A stretch of DNA of 64,000 nucleotides from Saccharum officinarum (taxonomy: Eukaryota; Streptophyta; Magnoliopsida; Poales; Poaceae), in contig CM036158.1 of assembly GCA_020631735.1 (NCBI GenBank), positions 83,153,914-83,217,913 of the forward strand, given 5' to 3'. The translations under genes were made by a program, and so were the position numbers. This document shows positions 34,677 to 45,882 of the stretch, piece by piece. The notes under the pieces were generated by a model. That model saw nothing but the letters and a program-made list of their open reading frames with translations. It was not told the origin of the DNA and did not search any database. Numbering within the stretch: position 1 is the first letter of the stretch; each line of letters begins with the position of its first letter.

Positions 34677-36304
34677 CCCGTTTCACCTACTAGCTTGGGG
34701 GAGGACCCCCGTATAAAGGTGAGTTTTCCTCTCCCCCTCTTTTAATTCTATGCAAGTTTGTTATTTCTTTCTTAGTTTGAGTTTTTAAAAAATGCATAAC
34801 TAGAAAACAAAACAAAAATTTATCTTTGTTTCCTACTAGTATTTATCTTTTAATGTCAGCATATAAAATGAAAACTCAAAAATAGAGTGGGTATATAAGT
34901 TTGCTTAAATTTGCTTAAGTCTAAGTTAGTGTGTTTTTCTTGTTTTTACAATAGTCTCTCTCAATGAAAAGATGAAAAAAATGCTCAAGTTACCATTCTT
35001 TTCAAGTACCTAGTTTTCAGTCTTGAATTCTTCTACATTTTGAATGAAGTTCATTTAGCATGAGAATTTGCTCTAAACTTGAAATCTGTGGATAGCATAT
35101 GCTTGAACTAAATCTAGGTAATTGATGTATATGATATAAGAAAGTTTGAGGTGCTATTTATCTTTTTCTAAGTGACCCTTAATTTCTGAAGATTTATCTT
35201 TAAAATATGAAATTCACATGATGAGATTCTACATGACAATGTTTGAATTCCTATCAGAGCCAAAATAAATATATTTATGCTAGGAAAAACTTCTACTTTC
35301 ATGCTATTTGTATTTCATTGAGTTTAGTCAAACTTTGTTGTATGCCTTATGAGAGATTTGTCATACTCTTAAAATCAAGATCACACTACACCTACCACCA
35401 CTCACACCATTCCATCTTGTTCCATCCAAAATGTTTGACTCCTACACTGGGAGGAAACACCAAAAATATTCCACTTAGGTTTCCATCAAATAAATGCTCC
35501 AAAGTCTTTGTTGTTATGTCTCAAAAATATTTTGTATGAGAAAAGAAATATGTGGCTATGCAAAAGAAAGAATTGAAAAAATGGATAAGTGTCTGAAGTA
35601 TCAAAACAATGGGTACTTTGATGCCCGCCTGAAAAGAAGAAGAAGAAAAGAGAAGAAAAAAGATAGCCCATGTTTTCTTGCAATTATTTCCAAGTTTAAA
35701 TGAGAGATGTTTTCAAGGAGCAATGTAGAATTAGGATTAGCCACCATAAATATCCACCTCATTCCATAAATATGCACATCTTGATTTGATTGTATGACTT
35801 AACTCTTTGTGGATCCATTGTTTAACTTTACAATATATGTTTGCAAGTATGCTCTCTTATACAATTACCATTCCTCTGAAATCCACATAAACTTTAGTGT
35901 AGGAAGAAAGGTATATCATTTGTTTCCTTGGTGAGGATCCAAAAATACTACATAAATGAGAGACTTGAGAGTGTCATGCAATGAATCTCTAAGTTTTATT
36001 TTTTTGAACTTGCGAAAAACTCTGGAATGAAGGTTGAACAAAGAATTTGAGACATAGTGCTTACTTGATTGTTCTATCTTTCAATTGCTCGAGATTAGGT
36101 AAAATCTCAAAAGCTCCATGGTTGAAAGAAATATGAGTAAGTTTAAAAGTTAGATCAGTGAATTTCAATTCGGAGGAGAATTTTTACTTGAATGCATGTG
36201 TACTTTTGAGGAGTTGTATAAAATTTTTAAAACCCTAAAATCTCAATCCCTTCATTTAAGTTCACTTTGCTAAGGGACTAGCAAAGATTTAGCTTGGGGG
36301 AGCT
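34677..36304 (+). mobile_element. 3' untranslated region and PPT of the Athila-like element
   Basis: Non-coding and similar to window positions 1-1709. It ends in the polypurine tract agcttgggggagct just before the LTR at 36305. Confidence 0.8.
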
Positions 36305-36979
36305 TGTTGACGGTAGTTATCATCCATCATAAATCATCAACTTTGTGTATAGAAATGATCACCAATAGAAACTTAGGGGTTTTAACTGATAATTTCCATA
36401 AATTTTGGTGAATTTATATTTTTGACAGGGTTATTTTAGAAAACAAGAAAAGGAGGATTGAAATGTCAAAAAGAAATGAAACTTAACCATGACAAAATAT
36501 GCACCAGAAGACTGTAGAAGACACCAGACCGAAGCGAAGGAGCAAAGGCTACCAGGTGGGGCCGCTCGCCCCCCCCACAGAGAGAGATCTGGCTACAAGC
36601 TTCTAGAACATTCCTCCACTGCCTCCTAGGGTCGCATCTACACCATTACTTCAAGTCGGTTTGATCATAAGGCTGATGTTCCATCCTCAGGACTATAAAT
36701 ACAGACCCTGACCCCCCTAAGATATACCATTGAATATAGCAATTTATTTATCAAGAGTAGACCAGAAATTAGGGTTTTCAGAGATTAGAGAGAAAGAGCT
36801 CTAGTTCTTCAAGTTCTTAGTATAGGCTTTCTAGCATGGTTCAAGTAGAGTTGGGCTATTTTTGCTCAGGATTTCGGATCTGCTCATTTGGAGACTGGTA
36901 ATTAGCCATTGTATCTCATTTATGACTTTGTTCTATTTCATTATTATGTTGCTATTTATTATGTTCTTAGTTTTCTCTA
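36305..36979 (+). mobile_element. Athila-like LTR, left part (split by the Sirevirus)
   Basis: It begins TGTTGACGGTAG after a PPT. A TATA box (actataaatac) is at about 36693-36701. The Sirevirus inserted after ctcta at 36975-36979, and the LTR resumes at 50472. The total LTR length is about 1450 bp. Confidence 0.85.
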
Positions 36980-37417
36980 TGAAAGCATCTAGGCCCCGAG
37001 GTTTGGTTTCGGCAATTGATGACAACGCTTTATTACCATGACTAACGTGTGTTTTGCAGAAACTTTGGTAAGTTAGGTCATGGAGGTTTTAACTGCTTTG
37101 GGCACCATGGTATTCATGCCCCTTGATGGAAATCGTTTCGGTTCTCAAAAGAGTGACGTTAAGATTAAGGACGGTTAGTTCCGGATGTCGAGGTGTTGAG
37201 AGACATTTGGAATAGTCGTTAGGATCTTCGTTTTTCTCTTTTGGCCGTACTATAAAGGGGGGCATGAGCGGGTAGCTTGACCTAGGCGAGTCCTATGTTT
37301 AGGTGTGGTGCACACTTGTTAAACTTGGCGCTAGGCAGCTTTAGAATAGCTCAAAGTTCAGTTGGGAGCAACTTGGTTGAAGTTGTAACGCTTTACGGAG
37401 AGTTTCGGGTCATTTTC

Positions 37418-37865
37418 CAGTGACCGGACGCGGTCCTCGGCATGACCGGACGCGTCCGGTCAGTTCACTTCCGCAACTGAGGTTTCAGCTCTAAGCACCG
37501 GACGCGGTCCTCGCGAGGACCGGACGCGGTGGTCAGAAGTCAACTCGTGTCACTTAAGGAAACACCCCATCGGACGCGACCTGGGTGTGATCGGCGCGTC
37601 CGGTCATAGTCCAGTAAGGTCCTGAGACGACCGGACGCGTCCGGTCATCACCCATCGGACGCGGTAGCGCGTCCGGTGCGAGTACAGTAAGCTCCACGCA
37701 CGATCGGACGCGTCCGGTCACCCCTGACCGGCGCGTCCGGTCATTTAGGTGTTTTTCGGTTTTGACCGTTACGAGCGACCGGCGCGTCCGGTCTGTACGA
37801 CCGGCGCGTCCGGTGAGTACGACCGGCGCGTCCGGTGAGTACGACCGGCGCGTCCGGTCAGCTCG
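37418..37865 (+). promoter_or_regulatory. Array of palindromic ACCGGACGC/GCGTCCGGT sites in the LTR
   Basis: More than a dozen copies of GCGTCCGGT or ACCGGACGC half-sites occur here, several joined as full palindromes (accggacgcgtccggt), some tandem with a spacing of about 17-18 bp (gtacgaccggcgcgtccggt units near 37795-37862). Such CG/CHG-rich palindromic arrays upstream of the TATA box are a known conserved feature of Sirevirus LTRs. They are prime targets for DNA methylation. The equivalent 3' LTR block is 49257-49703. Confidence 0.9.
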
Positions 37866-37910
37866 AGTTTTGCTGAGTCAGCAGGTAACGGTTCGTTTCG
37901 TCTGTGGGGT

Positions 37911-37920
37911 GTATAAATAC
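37911..37920 (+). promoter_or_regulatory. TATA box of the 5' LTR
   Basis: gtataaatac lies about 50 bp after the last palindrome. It directs the genomic RNA. The copy in the 3' LTR is at 49749-49758 and could drive readthrough to the right. Confidence 0.8.
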
Positions 37921-38629
37921 ATCCCCACCACCTCTTTTAGAGGTCTCTTGCTCATTTGTTCAGCTGATAAACACCTTTGAAGTGCAAGGTAGTGCAAGAG
38001 CACTAGTGAGGATAGAGATTTGAGAATCAAAGCTTGTGAGTTCCTCACTAGAGATTAGAGAGTAACAAGTGTGCATCCACTTTCTCATTTAGGCTCGTAG
38101 AGGTCAAGTGAGAGTTCTAGCTTGTTACTCTTGGTGATCGCCATCACCTAGACGGCTTGGTGGTGATTGGGAGTTTGGTGTTCATCCGGCGGAGCTTGTG
38201 GATGACCCAACTCATCTTGTGAGCGGTTGTGGGTGATTCACCGCGACGGAGTGTCGAAGAATCAACCCGTAGAGAGCACTTGATCCTTGCGCGGATCAAG
38301 GGGGAGCGACACCCTTGCGCGGGTGCTCCAACGAGGACTAGTGGGGAGTGGCGACTCTCCGATACCTCGGAAAAACATCGCCGTGTTCCTTGCCCCTTTA
38401 CATTCAAGCATTTACTTTCTCGTATTTACTTACATTGCTTGTTTACATTCCTAGACTTGCCATGCTAGACTAGGATTGGAAACTAGGGTGCAAAACTTTG
38501 TATCGGTAGACTCTCTAGGAACACAAGTAGACACTAGGGGTGAATTCTAGCTTGTAGGATTTAATCCTTGCTTTTATTTTTAGAAAAGCCCAATTCACCC
38601 CCCCTCTTGGGCATCTTGATCCTTTCAAT

Positions 38630-38642
38630 TGGTATCAAAGCC
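38630..38642 (+). promoter_or_regulatory. Primer binding site (initiator tRNA-Met type)
   Basis: tggtatcaaagcc begins two bases after the LTR. It differs by one base from the tggtatcagagc consensus complementary to the 3' end of initiator Met-tRNA. Confidence 0.85.
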
Positions 38643-38680
38643 GTGTTGCTCTACTTTTAGGCTTTACCGCCTAGAGCAAG

Positions 38681-41029
38681 ATGTCTAATGGGGAAGGACC
38701 ACCTCCCACTTTTGAGGGAGACGATTTTCCATATTGGAAAATTCGTATGGAGGCGTACCTCGAAGCCATAGATGTTGGGTGTCTTAGAGCCGCAACCGAA
38801 GGGCTTCCCCCCATAAGGGATCCCGCTAACCCAAGTGGTGACGAGGAGAAGTACGACCGGTGGAATGCAAAGGCCAAAAATGCACTCTACCGGGGCTTAG
38901 GCAAAGATATCTTCAATCGCGTGCGTAATGCAAAGAACGCTCATGAATTGTGGGAAAATCTTTGTGCTCTCCATGAGGGAACTAAGAGTGAGCGTGAGGA
39001 ACACTATCACATTGCCTTAAAGAAAATTAACTCCTTTGAGATGCTTCCCAAAGAAAGTGCTAATGACATGTACACTCGCTTGAATGTTCTTGTAGAGGAC
39101 CTCAATGCTCTTGGGCTCACCAAAATGAGTCAATCGGATGTTGCAAGAAGGATCTTGAGTGTGCTTCCCGTTGAGAAGTATGGACATATTGTCACCGTGC
39201 TTCACCAAAGTGATCTTTCCACCGCAACACCAACGCAAGTTTTGGGGAAAATCAATGCTCATGAGATGTACATGCATATCACTCCGGAAGAGGGCTCATC
39301 ATCTTCCAAGAAGAAAGACTTGGCTTTCAAAGCTAGTCATGACAAGAAGAAGATGAAAGGCCAAGCCATGATGGTGCAAGAAAGCTCAAGTGATAGTGAT
39401 GTTGATGATGAATCACTTGCACTCATGGTGAGAAAGACCACCAAGATGTTAAAGAAGCTTAACAAGAGTGGCATCAAGTTCGATGGCAAGAAGAAGAAAT
39501 TCTTCACAAGTAGCAAGAGAAAGCCAATCTCGGAGATGGATTGCTACAATTGTGGTGAACTTGGTCATCTAGCTCATCAATGTCCTAGACCACCAAAAGA
39601 CAAGTACAAGAACAAAAACAAGGGCAAGAAAAATGATTCAAGTGATGAAGAAGAAGAGAAGAAGAGGAACAAGCCATACAAGAAGAAGGATGGCAAAAAG
39701 AAGGAGTTCCACAAGAAAAAGAAGGGAGGAAAGGCTTACATTGTTGGTGATTGGCTCACCGACATTGAATCATCATGTGAGTCCTCCGAAGATGAAAGCA
39801 ATGATGAGAAAGAAAAGGTTGCCGCATTTGTGATGGGGCCATCATCTTCACCAACATCTTCATCACCACCTTCACCACCTCCTTCACCATCATCGTCCAC
39901 TACTCACCTATGCCTTATGGCCAAGGGTGAACGAAAGGTACAAAACAATGATAGTGATGATGATGACGATAGTGATAGTGATGATGAATATGACTCACCT
40001 TCTTATGATGAACTTGTAAAATTATTAAACAAATACACTAAAATCATAAGAAGAACTAGAAGTGAAAATGATGATCTTCAAAATGAAAATGAATCACTCT
40101 CATCAAAGCTTGAGAATATTCAAAAGACTAGTGGTGAGTTTAGAGTTCAAAATGAAGTGATGTCTTCCACTCTCAAGGAACTCAAAACCTCCTATAAAGA
40201 GCTTAAAGATCAACATGATAAACTTGAGAAGAAGCATGATGAGCTCATCACTAGATACAATTCTCTAAAGGACAAATATACCACATTAAAAATTGATTAT
40301 GATAGTCTTGTGGTTGCTAATGAACTTGCTCTTGAAACACATGATGCTACTAACCATGTTGTTAAGTGTGATATAGCTACATCATGTGATGACTTGATCA
40401 TTGAAAGCATTGAGCAAGGTTCTAGTAGCAAAGGCAAGAGTGTGGTTGAGTCAAGCAACCATGATGATTATGCCAAGATTAAGAGTGAAAATGAGAAGCT
40501 TGCAAGTGAGAACAAGAAGCTAAAAGGTTTGATGGCTCTTGAGAAGCAACCAACAAATGAGTCACTCATTGAAGAAAACAAAAAGCTAAAGCAAGAAAAA
40601 GAGCATCTCAAGACCGGCCTAAGCAAGTTCACAAGAGGCCAACATTTGCAAAGTGAGCTCCTCATGAACACCGTAATGAAGATGGATAGAAGTGGTATTG
40701 GGTACTTGGCAAATCAAGAGAAGAAAGCAAAAGCTCAACAACAACCAAGCAAGTCAAAGCCCAAGCCAAAGAGATGTGTTGAGTGTGGTCAAGAAGGTCA
40801 CTTTGCTCATGAATGCAAAACTCCGCCACCACAACCCTTGCCCAAGCATGCTAGACCTTTCGCTTTCAATGCTCACTATATGCTAAGAAAAGATTCAAAT
40901 GGAAAGATGAAAGTCATGTTTTTGGGTCCCCCAAACAAGAATAGGCCAAAGAAAATATGGGTTGCCAAGTCACTAGTGGATAAAGTCAAGGGCCCCTCTC
41001 AAGTTTGGGTCCCTAAACAAAAAGCTTGA
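38681..41029 (+). CDS. gag: Sirevirus Gag (782 aa)
   Basis: Gag forms the retrotransposon particle and binds its RNA. The N-terminal 220 residues resemble copia Gag (MSNGEGPPPTFEGDDFPYWK; later LNVLVEDLNALGL). A CX2CX4HX4C zinc knuckle is at C288, C291, H296, C301 (CYNCGELGHLAHQC) and a second at C699, C702, H707, C712 (CVECGQEGHFAHEC). Lys-rich and Asp/Ser-rich stretches lie between them, and about 450-660 is a long predicted coiled coil (Glu/Lys/Leu/Asn-rich). The long Gag with coiled coil and a second knuckle is typical of Sireviruses. The stop at 41027-41029 separates it from pol. No inactivating change was seen. Confidence 0.93.
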   Translation: MSNGEGPPPTFEGDDFPYWKIRMEAYLEAIDVGCLRAATEGLPPIRDPANPSGDEEKYDRWNAKAKNALYRGLGKDIFNRVRNAKNAHELWENLCALHEGTKSEREEHYHIALKKINSFEMLPKESANDMYTRLNVLVEDLNALGLTKMSQSDVARRILSVLPVEKYGHIVTVLHQSDLSTATPTQVLGKINAHEMYMHITPEEGSSSSKKKDLAFKASHDKKKMKGQAMMVQESSSDSDVDDESLALMVRKTTKMLKKLNKSGIKFDGKKKKFFTSSKRKPISEMDCYNCGELGHLAHQCPRPPKDKYKNKNKGKKNDSSDEEEEKKRNKPYKKKDGKKKEFHKKKKGGKAYIVGDWLTDIESSCESSEDESNDEKEKVAAFVMGPSSSPTSSSPPSPPPSPSSSTTHLCLMAKGERKVQNNDSDDDDDSDSDDEYDSPSYDELVKLLNKYTKIIRRTRSENDDLQNENESLSSKLENIQKTSGEFRVQNEVMSSTLKELKTSYKELKDQHDKLEKKHDELITRYNSLKDKYTTLKIDYDSLVVANELALETHDATNHVVKCDIATSCDDLIIESIEQGSSSKGKSVVESSNHDDYAKIKSENEKLASENKKLKGLMALEKQPTNESLIEENKKLKQEKEHLKTGLSKFTRGQHLQSELLMNTVMKMDRSGIGYLANQEKKAKAQQQPSKSKPKPKRCVECGQEGHFAHECKTPPPQPLPKHARPFAFNAHYMLRKDSNGKMKVMFLGPPNKNRPKKIWVAKSLVDKVKGPSQVWVPKQKA

Positions 41030-41043
41030 TCTCTTGTGTGTAG

Positions 41044-44000
41044 GTGAACTACAAGACCGGTGGAACTCATTGGGTTATTGATAGTGGTTGCACTCAACAT
41101 ATGACCGGTGATCCTCGTATGTTCACCACCATTGAAGAGAATGGTATATGTCAAGAGAAGATCACATTTGGAGATAATTCAAAGAGCAAAGTCAAGGGTA
41201 TAGGCAAGATTGCAATATCACATGATCACTCACTCTCAAATGTGCTCTATGTTGCTTCATTGAGTTTCAACTTGTTGTCCGTTGGGCAACTTTGTGACCT
41301 TGGCTTCCAATGCTTGTTCACACCAAATGAAGTGGAAGTTTCAAAGATAGATGACAAGAAAGTGATATTCAAAGGCTTTAGATACAATAATCTTTATCTT
41401 GTTGACTTCACCTCCGAAGATGCAAATTTGATGACATGTTTGTTCACCAAGACCTCACTTGGTTGGCTTTGGCATAGGAGGCTTGCTCATGTTGGAATGA
41501 ACACTCTCAACAAGCTATTGAAGAAAGAACTAGTGAGAGGATTGAAGGATGTGAAGTTTGAAAAGGACAAACCTTGTAGTGCATGTCAAGCGGGCAAACA
41601 AGTTGCAAACACTCATCCAACCAAAGCTTTCATGTCAACTTCAAGAGTGTTAGAACTTCTACACATGGATTTGTTTGGGCCCACAACATACAAGAGCTTG
41701 GGTGGTAATCTCTATTGTCTTGTGATAGTGGATGACTACTCAAGGTATACATGGACTTTCTTCCTTCATGACAAATCCGAAGTGGCAAATTGCTTCAAGA
41801 AGTTTGCAAAGAGAGCTCAAAATGAATTTGAAGTCAAGATAAAGAAGATTAGAAGTGACAATGGGAAAGAATTTGACAACACCAACATTGAAGCTTATTG
41901 TGATGAAATTGGAATCAAGCATGAGGTGTCTTCAACCTACACTCCTCAACAAAATGGTGTAGTTGAGAGAAAGAACCGAACTTTGATCACCCTTGCAAGA
42001 ACAATGCTAGATGAGTACAACACTCCGGAAAAGTTGTGGGCCGAGGCAATCAACACCGCATGCTATGCTTCAAATCGCCTCTTCCTACAAAAGTTTCTTG
42101 GCAAGACCCCCTATGAGTTGCTAAATGGCAAGAAGCCGGACGTTTCCTTCTTCCGGGTGTTTGGTTGCAAATGTTACATCTACAAGAAGCGTCAACACCT
42201 AGGGAAGTTTCAAAGACGTTGTGATATTGGCTTTCTTGTTGGTTACTCATCAAAGTCCAAAGCATATAGAGTATTTAACCATGCCACCGGTTTGGTTGAA
42301 GAAACATATGATGTGGAATTTGATGAATCTAATGGCTCCCAAGGAGCAATTGAGAATTGTGATGATGTAGGTGATGAACCCTTGAGGGAGGCCATGAAGA
42401 ATATGCCCGTGGGAGACATCAAGCCAAAAGATGATGATGACGATGTACAAATTGTTGATCCACCATCTTCATCACGTGTGCCTCAAGATGATAACAAGAA
42501 TGAGAGAGTTGAAAATGAAGACACTCATGTCTCTCATGAACAATCCGAGGCACAAGCTCAAGATGTTGATGCTCCTCATCCACCTCCTCAAGTGATTGAT
42601 AAAAGAAATTCACCACTACTTCAAGCACATCCACAAGATCTCATCATAGGGAGTCCTACAAAGGGAGTAATGACTCGATCCCAAAAGCTAGCTTCTTTTG
42701 TTGAACATCACTCTTTTGTCTCTTGTGTTGAACCTAAGAATGTAGAAGAAGCTCTTCAAGATCCGGATTGGGTGATTGCAATGCATGAAGAATTGAACAA
42801 CTTCACCCGCAATCAAGTATGGACACTTGAAGAGCATCCCAAAGGTGCAAGAGTCATTGGAACCAAGTGGGTGTTCCGAAACAAGCAAGATGACCAAGGC
42901 ATAGTGGTGAGGAACAAGGCAAGACTAGTTGCAAAGGGGTTCTCTCAAGTTGAAGGTCTTGATTTTGGAGAAACCTTTGCACCCGTTGCAAGACTTGAAG
43001 CCATTCGTATCCTCCTTGCTTATGCATCACATCATGATATGAAACTATATCAAATGGATGTGAAAAGTGCATTTTTAAATGGCTTTATAAATGAACTAGT
43101 CTATGTTAATCAACCTCCCGGGTTTGAAGACCCTAGATATCCTAATCATGTTTATAGGTTGTCCAAGGCGTTATATGGGCTCAAGCAAGCCCCTAGAGCG
43201 TGGTATGAACGCCTTCGGGACTTCCTCATTGAGAAGGGCTTCACCATTGGGAAGATTGACACCACACTATTCACCAAGAAGTTTAATGGGGAGATCTTCA
43301 TTTGTCAAGTATATGTTGATGATATTATCTTCGGATCAACAAATGAAGATTATTGCAAAGAATTTGGTGAATTGATGTCAAAGGAATTCGAGATGTCAAT
43401 GATTGGTGAGCTCACATTCTTCCTTGGGTTTCAAGTAAAGCAAATGAGAGAAGGGATTTTCATCTCTCAAGAAAAGTATACCAAGGATCTTCTCAAAAGA
43501 TTCAAGATGGAAGAATGCAAACCAATCAAGACCCCAATGCCATCAAATGGACATCTCGACCTAGATGAGGGAGGTAAACCGATTGATCAAACTCTCTACC
43601 GTTCTATGATTGGTAGCTTACTATACCTTACCGCATCTAGGCCCGATATCATGTTTAGTGTGTGCATGTGTGCTCGCTTTCAAGCATGCCCTAAAGAACC
43701 TCACCTAAGTGCCGTAAAAAGAATCCTAAGATATCTTAAGCTCACCCCAAGCATTGGTCTTTGGTATCCCAAAGGAGCTAGATTCCAACTAGTTGGCTAT
43801 TCCGATTCGGACTATGCCGGTTGCAAGATTGATAGAAAAAGCACATCCGGAGGGTGCCATTTGCTTGGAAGATCTTTAGTATCTTGGTCATCTAAAAAGC
43901 AAAATAGTGTGGCTTTGTCCACCGCCGAGGCGGAATACATTGCCGCGGGGGCTTGTTGTGCACAAATCCTATATATGAAACAAACCCTCCTAGACTATGG

Positions 44001-44268
44001 AATTGTTCTTGAAAAGGTGCCACTTTTATGTGACAACGAAAGTGCCGTTAAAATTGCTAACAATCCGGTACAACACTCTCGCACCAAGCACATTGATATC
44101 CGCCATCACTTTCTAAGAGATCATGTTGCTAAAAATGACATATCACTAGAAGGTGTAAGAAGTGAAAATCAATTAGCGGATATCTTCACGAAACCTTTGG
44201 ATGAGGCAACCTTTTGTAGGTTAAGAAGTGAGCTCAATGTGCTTGATTCTAGTAACTTTAAAAAATGA
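41044..44268 (+). CDS. pol: Sirevirus Pol: protease, integrase, reverse transcriptase, RNase H
   Basis: The open frame encodes 1074 residues. Aspartic protease: Asp13 in [16 protein letters not shown]-pre-integrase zinc-binding part (WHRRLAHVG, then CSACQAGK) follows, then the integrase with D209, D272 and E308; the D-x35-E spacing is intact. The reverse transcriptase holds YVDD at 757-760 and RNase H has STAEAEY at 959-965. The order protease-integrase-RT-RNase H defines Ty1/copia. The frame differs from gag, opens with GTG rather than ATG, and is preceded by TAG at 41041-41043, so translation needs a frameshift or splicing. All motifs look intact. Confidence 0.94.
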   Translation: MNYKTGGTHWVIDSGCTQHMTGDPRMFTTIEENGICQEKITFGDNSKSKVKGIGKIAISHDHSLSNVLYVASLSFNLLSVGQLCDLGFQCLFTPNEVEVSKIDDKKVIFKGFRYNNLYLVDFTSEDANLMTCLFTKTSLGWLWHRRLAHVGMNTLNKLLKKELVRGLKDVKFEKDKPCSACQAGKQVANTHPTKAFMSTSRVLELLHMDLFGPTTYKSLGGNLYCLVIVDDYSRYTWTFFLHDKSEVANCFKKFAKRAQNEFEVKIKKIRSDNGKEFDNTNIEAYCDEIGIKHEVSSTYTPQQNGVVERKNRTLITLARTMLDEYNTPEKLWAEAINTACYASNRLFLQKFLGKTPYELLNGKKPDVSFFRVFGCKCYIYKKRQHLGKFQRRCDIGFLVGYSSKSKAYRVFNHATGLVEETYDVEFDESNGSQGAIENCDDVGDEPLREAMKNMPVGDIKPKDDDDDVQIVDPPSSSRVPQDDNKNERVENEDTHVSHEQSEAQAQDVDAPHPPPQVIDKRNSPLLQAHPQDLIIGSPTKGVMTRSQKLASFVEHHSFVSCVEPKNVEEALQDPDWVIAMHEELNNFTRNQVWTLEEHPKGARVIGTKWVFRNKQDDQGIVVRNKARLVAKGFSQVEGLDFGETFAPVARLEAIRILLAYASHHDMKLYQMDVKSAFLNGFINELVYVNQPPGFEDPRYPNHVYRLSKALYGLKQAPRAWYERLRDFLIEKGFTIGKIDTTLFTKKFNGEIFICQVYVDDIIFGSTNEDYCKEFGELMSKEFEMSMIGELTFFLGFQVKQMREGIFISQEKYTKDLLKRFKMEECKPIKTPMPSNGHLDLDEGGKPIDQTLYRSMIGSLLYLTASRPDIMFSVCMCARFQACPKEPHLSAVKRILRYLKLTPSIGLWYPKGARFQLVGYSDSDYAGCKIDRKSTSGGCHLLGRSLVSWSSKKQNSVALSTAEAEYIAAGACCAQILYMKQTLLDYGIVLEKVPLLCDNESAVKIANNPVQHSRTKHIDIRHHFLRDHVAKNDISLEGVRSENQLADIFTKPLDEATFCRLRSELNVLDSSNFKK

Positions 44269-44764
44269 GCGTGTGTTGTCCCTTGCATTGCATTGTATAA
44301 TATGTCATGTCTATGATTATCGCATTGTTTTTAGGGCTTGGCTAACACGGTTACGATAACCCTTTCTTGGAGGAGTGAAAAAGCCTAACCGTGGATCAAA
44401 CCTGACAAGCATTCTAGTTTTACCTTCTTGTATTGCATTGCATATGCATGGTTGTTGTTCTTGTCGTTTCTTTTCGGTTAAGCTTTGAGCAACCTCTGTG
44501 TTCGTCCATGGATAGAGAGAGCATTTTGACGCTCCTAAAAGTTCAAAAACTCTATTGCGTGGCCATACGTTGCTCCTTGGGTGTTTATTGCCTATTTTCT
44601 TAAAAATAATACTAGCCTAAGGCAATCTATTTTAAAATCCTTGAGGGTTTGAGTGAGGTCTCTCACTTCGTGTTCCAATTGGTGTTTATTTGTGTCTCTT
44701 TGAATTGGAACCTGATTGGGAGAAGTCGCGTCGAAGTTCGGAACAAAGAAGGGCGAAGAACAGT
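44269..44764 (+). other. Pol to third-ORF spacer, left part
   Basis: Ordinary AT-rich non-coding DNA of the element. No frame or motif of note. Confidence 0.5.
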
Positions 44765-45117
44765 CACCGGACGCTGCACCGGACGCTGCACCGGACGCTG
44801 CACCGGACGCAGTAGTGCTTCACCACCGCGTCCGGTCTCGGCGTCCAGCAGCGCGTCCGGTCATCCAGAAGACCAACTCCAGATCTAATGATCGGACGCT
44901 GCACCGGACGCGCCTCTGGTCGACCACCGCGTCCGGTCCCGGTTACCACCACCGCGTCCGGTCATTCGCGATGTTTTCCCGAACAGCCAACGACCGGACT
45001 CTGACCGCGTCCGGTCAGTCCGCACCGGACGCGTCAGGTCACTCCAGGAGCTTACTGGAGTATGACCGGACGCTGCACCACCGCGTCCGGTCATATCGAC
45101 CACCGCGTCCGGTCATC
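44765..45117 (+). promoter_or_regulatory. Internal array of CACCGGACGC/GCGTCCGG sites (LTR-like)
   Basis: Four tandem caccggacgctg/ag units (44766-44812) are followed by ten or so GCGTCCGGT or ACCGGACGC half-sites to 45113. These are the same half-sites that fill the LTR (37418-37865), but the arrangement is different and the flanks are not LTR sequence, so it is not a simple LTR copy. TATA follows at 45142. Confidence 0.75.
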
Positions 45118-45139
45118 ACATGTCGCGCGGATCTAACTC

Positions 45140-45150
45140 CTTATAAAACC
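45140..45150 (+). promoter_or_regulatory. Internal TATA box upstream of the third ORF
   Basis: cttataaaacc lies about 25 bp past the last half-site, with a C-rich leader following, mirroring the array-TATA layout of the LTR. Confidence 0.6.
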
Positions 45151-45882
45151 GTTTCGTCCCCGACCGATTTTATTTCACCCGCCCGAGCTTCCGCCGCCGC
45201 CTTGCCCTATCCGCCGACTCGCCGTCTCCGCCGCCGTCCGCCCTGCCGCCGGCGAACTTCTGTCGAGCTCGCGCTCGTCTGCTCGCTGCCGCGCACGCGC
45301 TCGTCTGCTCGCTGCCGCACCCGCGCCGCCCGCACCCGTGCCGCCCGCAGCCGCGCCGCCCGCAGCCGCGCCACCGCCGCGCCGCCGTCGCCCGACCGAG
45401 CCACCACCGCCGGTGAGCCGCGCCCCTGCGAGCCAGCTTCGTCCCCGACATTGGTACGACTCGTGCTTGCCCTCGATCGTTTTCCATCGATCTACCCTAA
45501 CCCTAACCCTAACCCTAGGGTTCGACGGTCGTTCGTTCGTTCGTCAACAAGTTTCGTCGCGAGTCGTCCACTTCGCGAAGAGCTCGTCCGGTGGATTCGG
45601 AAATTTCGCAATCTAGGTCACCGTCGTCTCATCGATCCGAGGTAGCTTCATGTCTCAATTCTCATCGTATCACATATGCTTGCTTTCTCTAGGGTTTCGT
45701 ACCTTTTAGTCGTATATGTGCTTATAGTAGATCTCTCTATTCCGTCGTTGCAGCGAGTCTGTTCGTGTGTCGGGTGAGTTCAGTTTGCTTAATCCGAGGC
45801 CAAGCCTGCGGATACGGATTGAGGCCAAGCCTCTTGAGTGACAGTTCATCATCTTACAGAGGTTCTCAGTCACTGTGTCAGT
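45151..45882 (+). promoter_or_regulatory. Leader of the third ORF with telomere-like repeat and possible intron
   Basis: A GC-rich leader contains about four CCCTAA repeats (45494-45518: accctaaccctaaccctaac). A likely donor (ccgag|gtagct) and acceptor (gtcgttgcag|cgag) bound a 112-bp stretch, 45642-45753. Together they resemble the 5' UTR of a plant housekeeping gene. The ORFs at 44716-45645 are frames of this GC-rich DNA. Confidence 0.5.

Larger units (their letters stand above)
36980..38627 (+). repeat. 5' LTR of the Sirevirus (1648 bp)
   Basis: The ends TGAAAG/CTTTCA are perfect inverted repeats. It contains the GC-rich half-site array (37418-37865) and a TATA box (37912). The ORFs inside it are not genes. 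Confidence 0.97.

Noticed and set aside
37418..37865. CRISPR-like array
   Set aside because: The regular GCGTCCGGT spacing might suggest a direct repeat array, but the units are palindromic, variable in spacing and lie in an LTR promoter of a plant retrotransposon.
37762..38468. ORFs in the Sirevirus LTR, repeated at 49600-50306
   Set aside because: They occur in both LTRs only because the LTRs are identical. The first is a translation of the GCGTCCGGT array.
44716..45645. 309-aa ORF upstream of the Sirevirus third ORF
   Set aside because: It spans the half-site array, TATA and CCCTAA repeats. Its Arg/Pro/Ala-rich sequence follows from GC-rich non-coding DNA.
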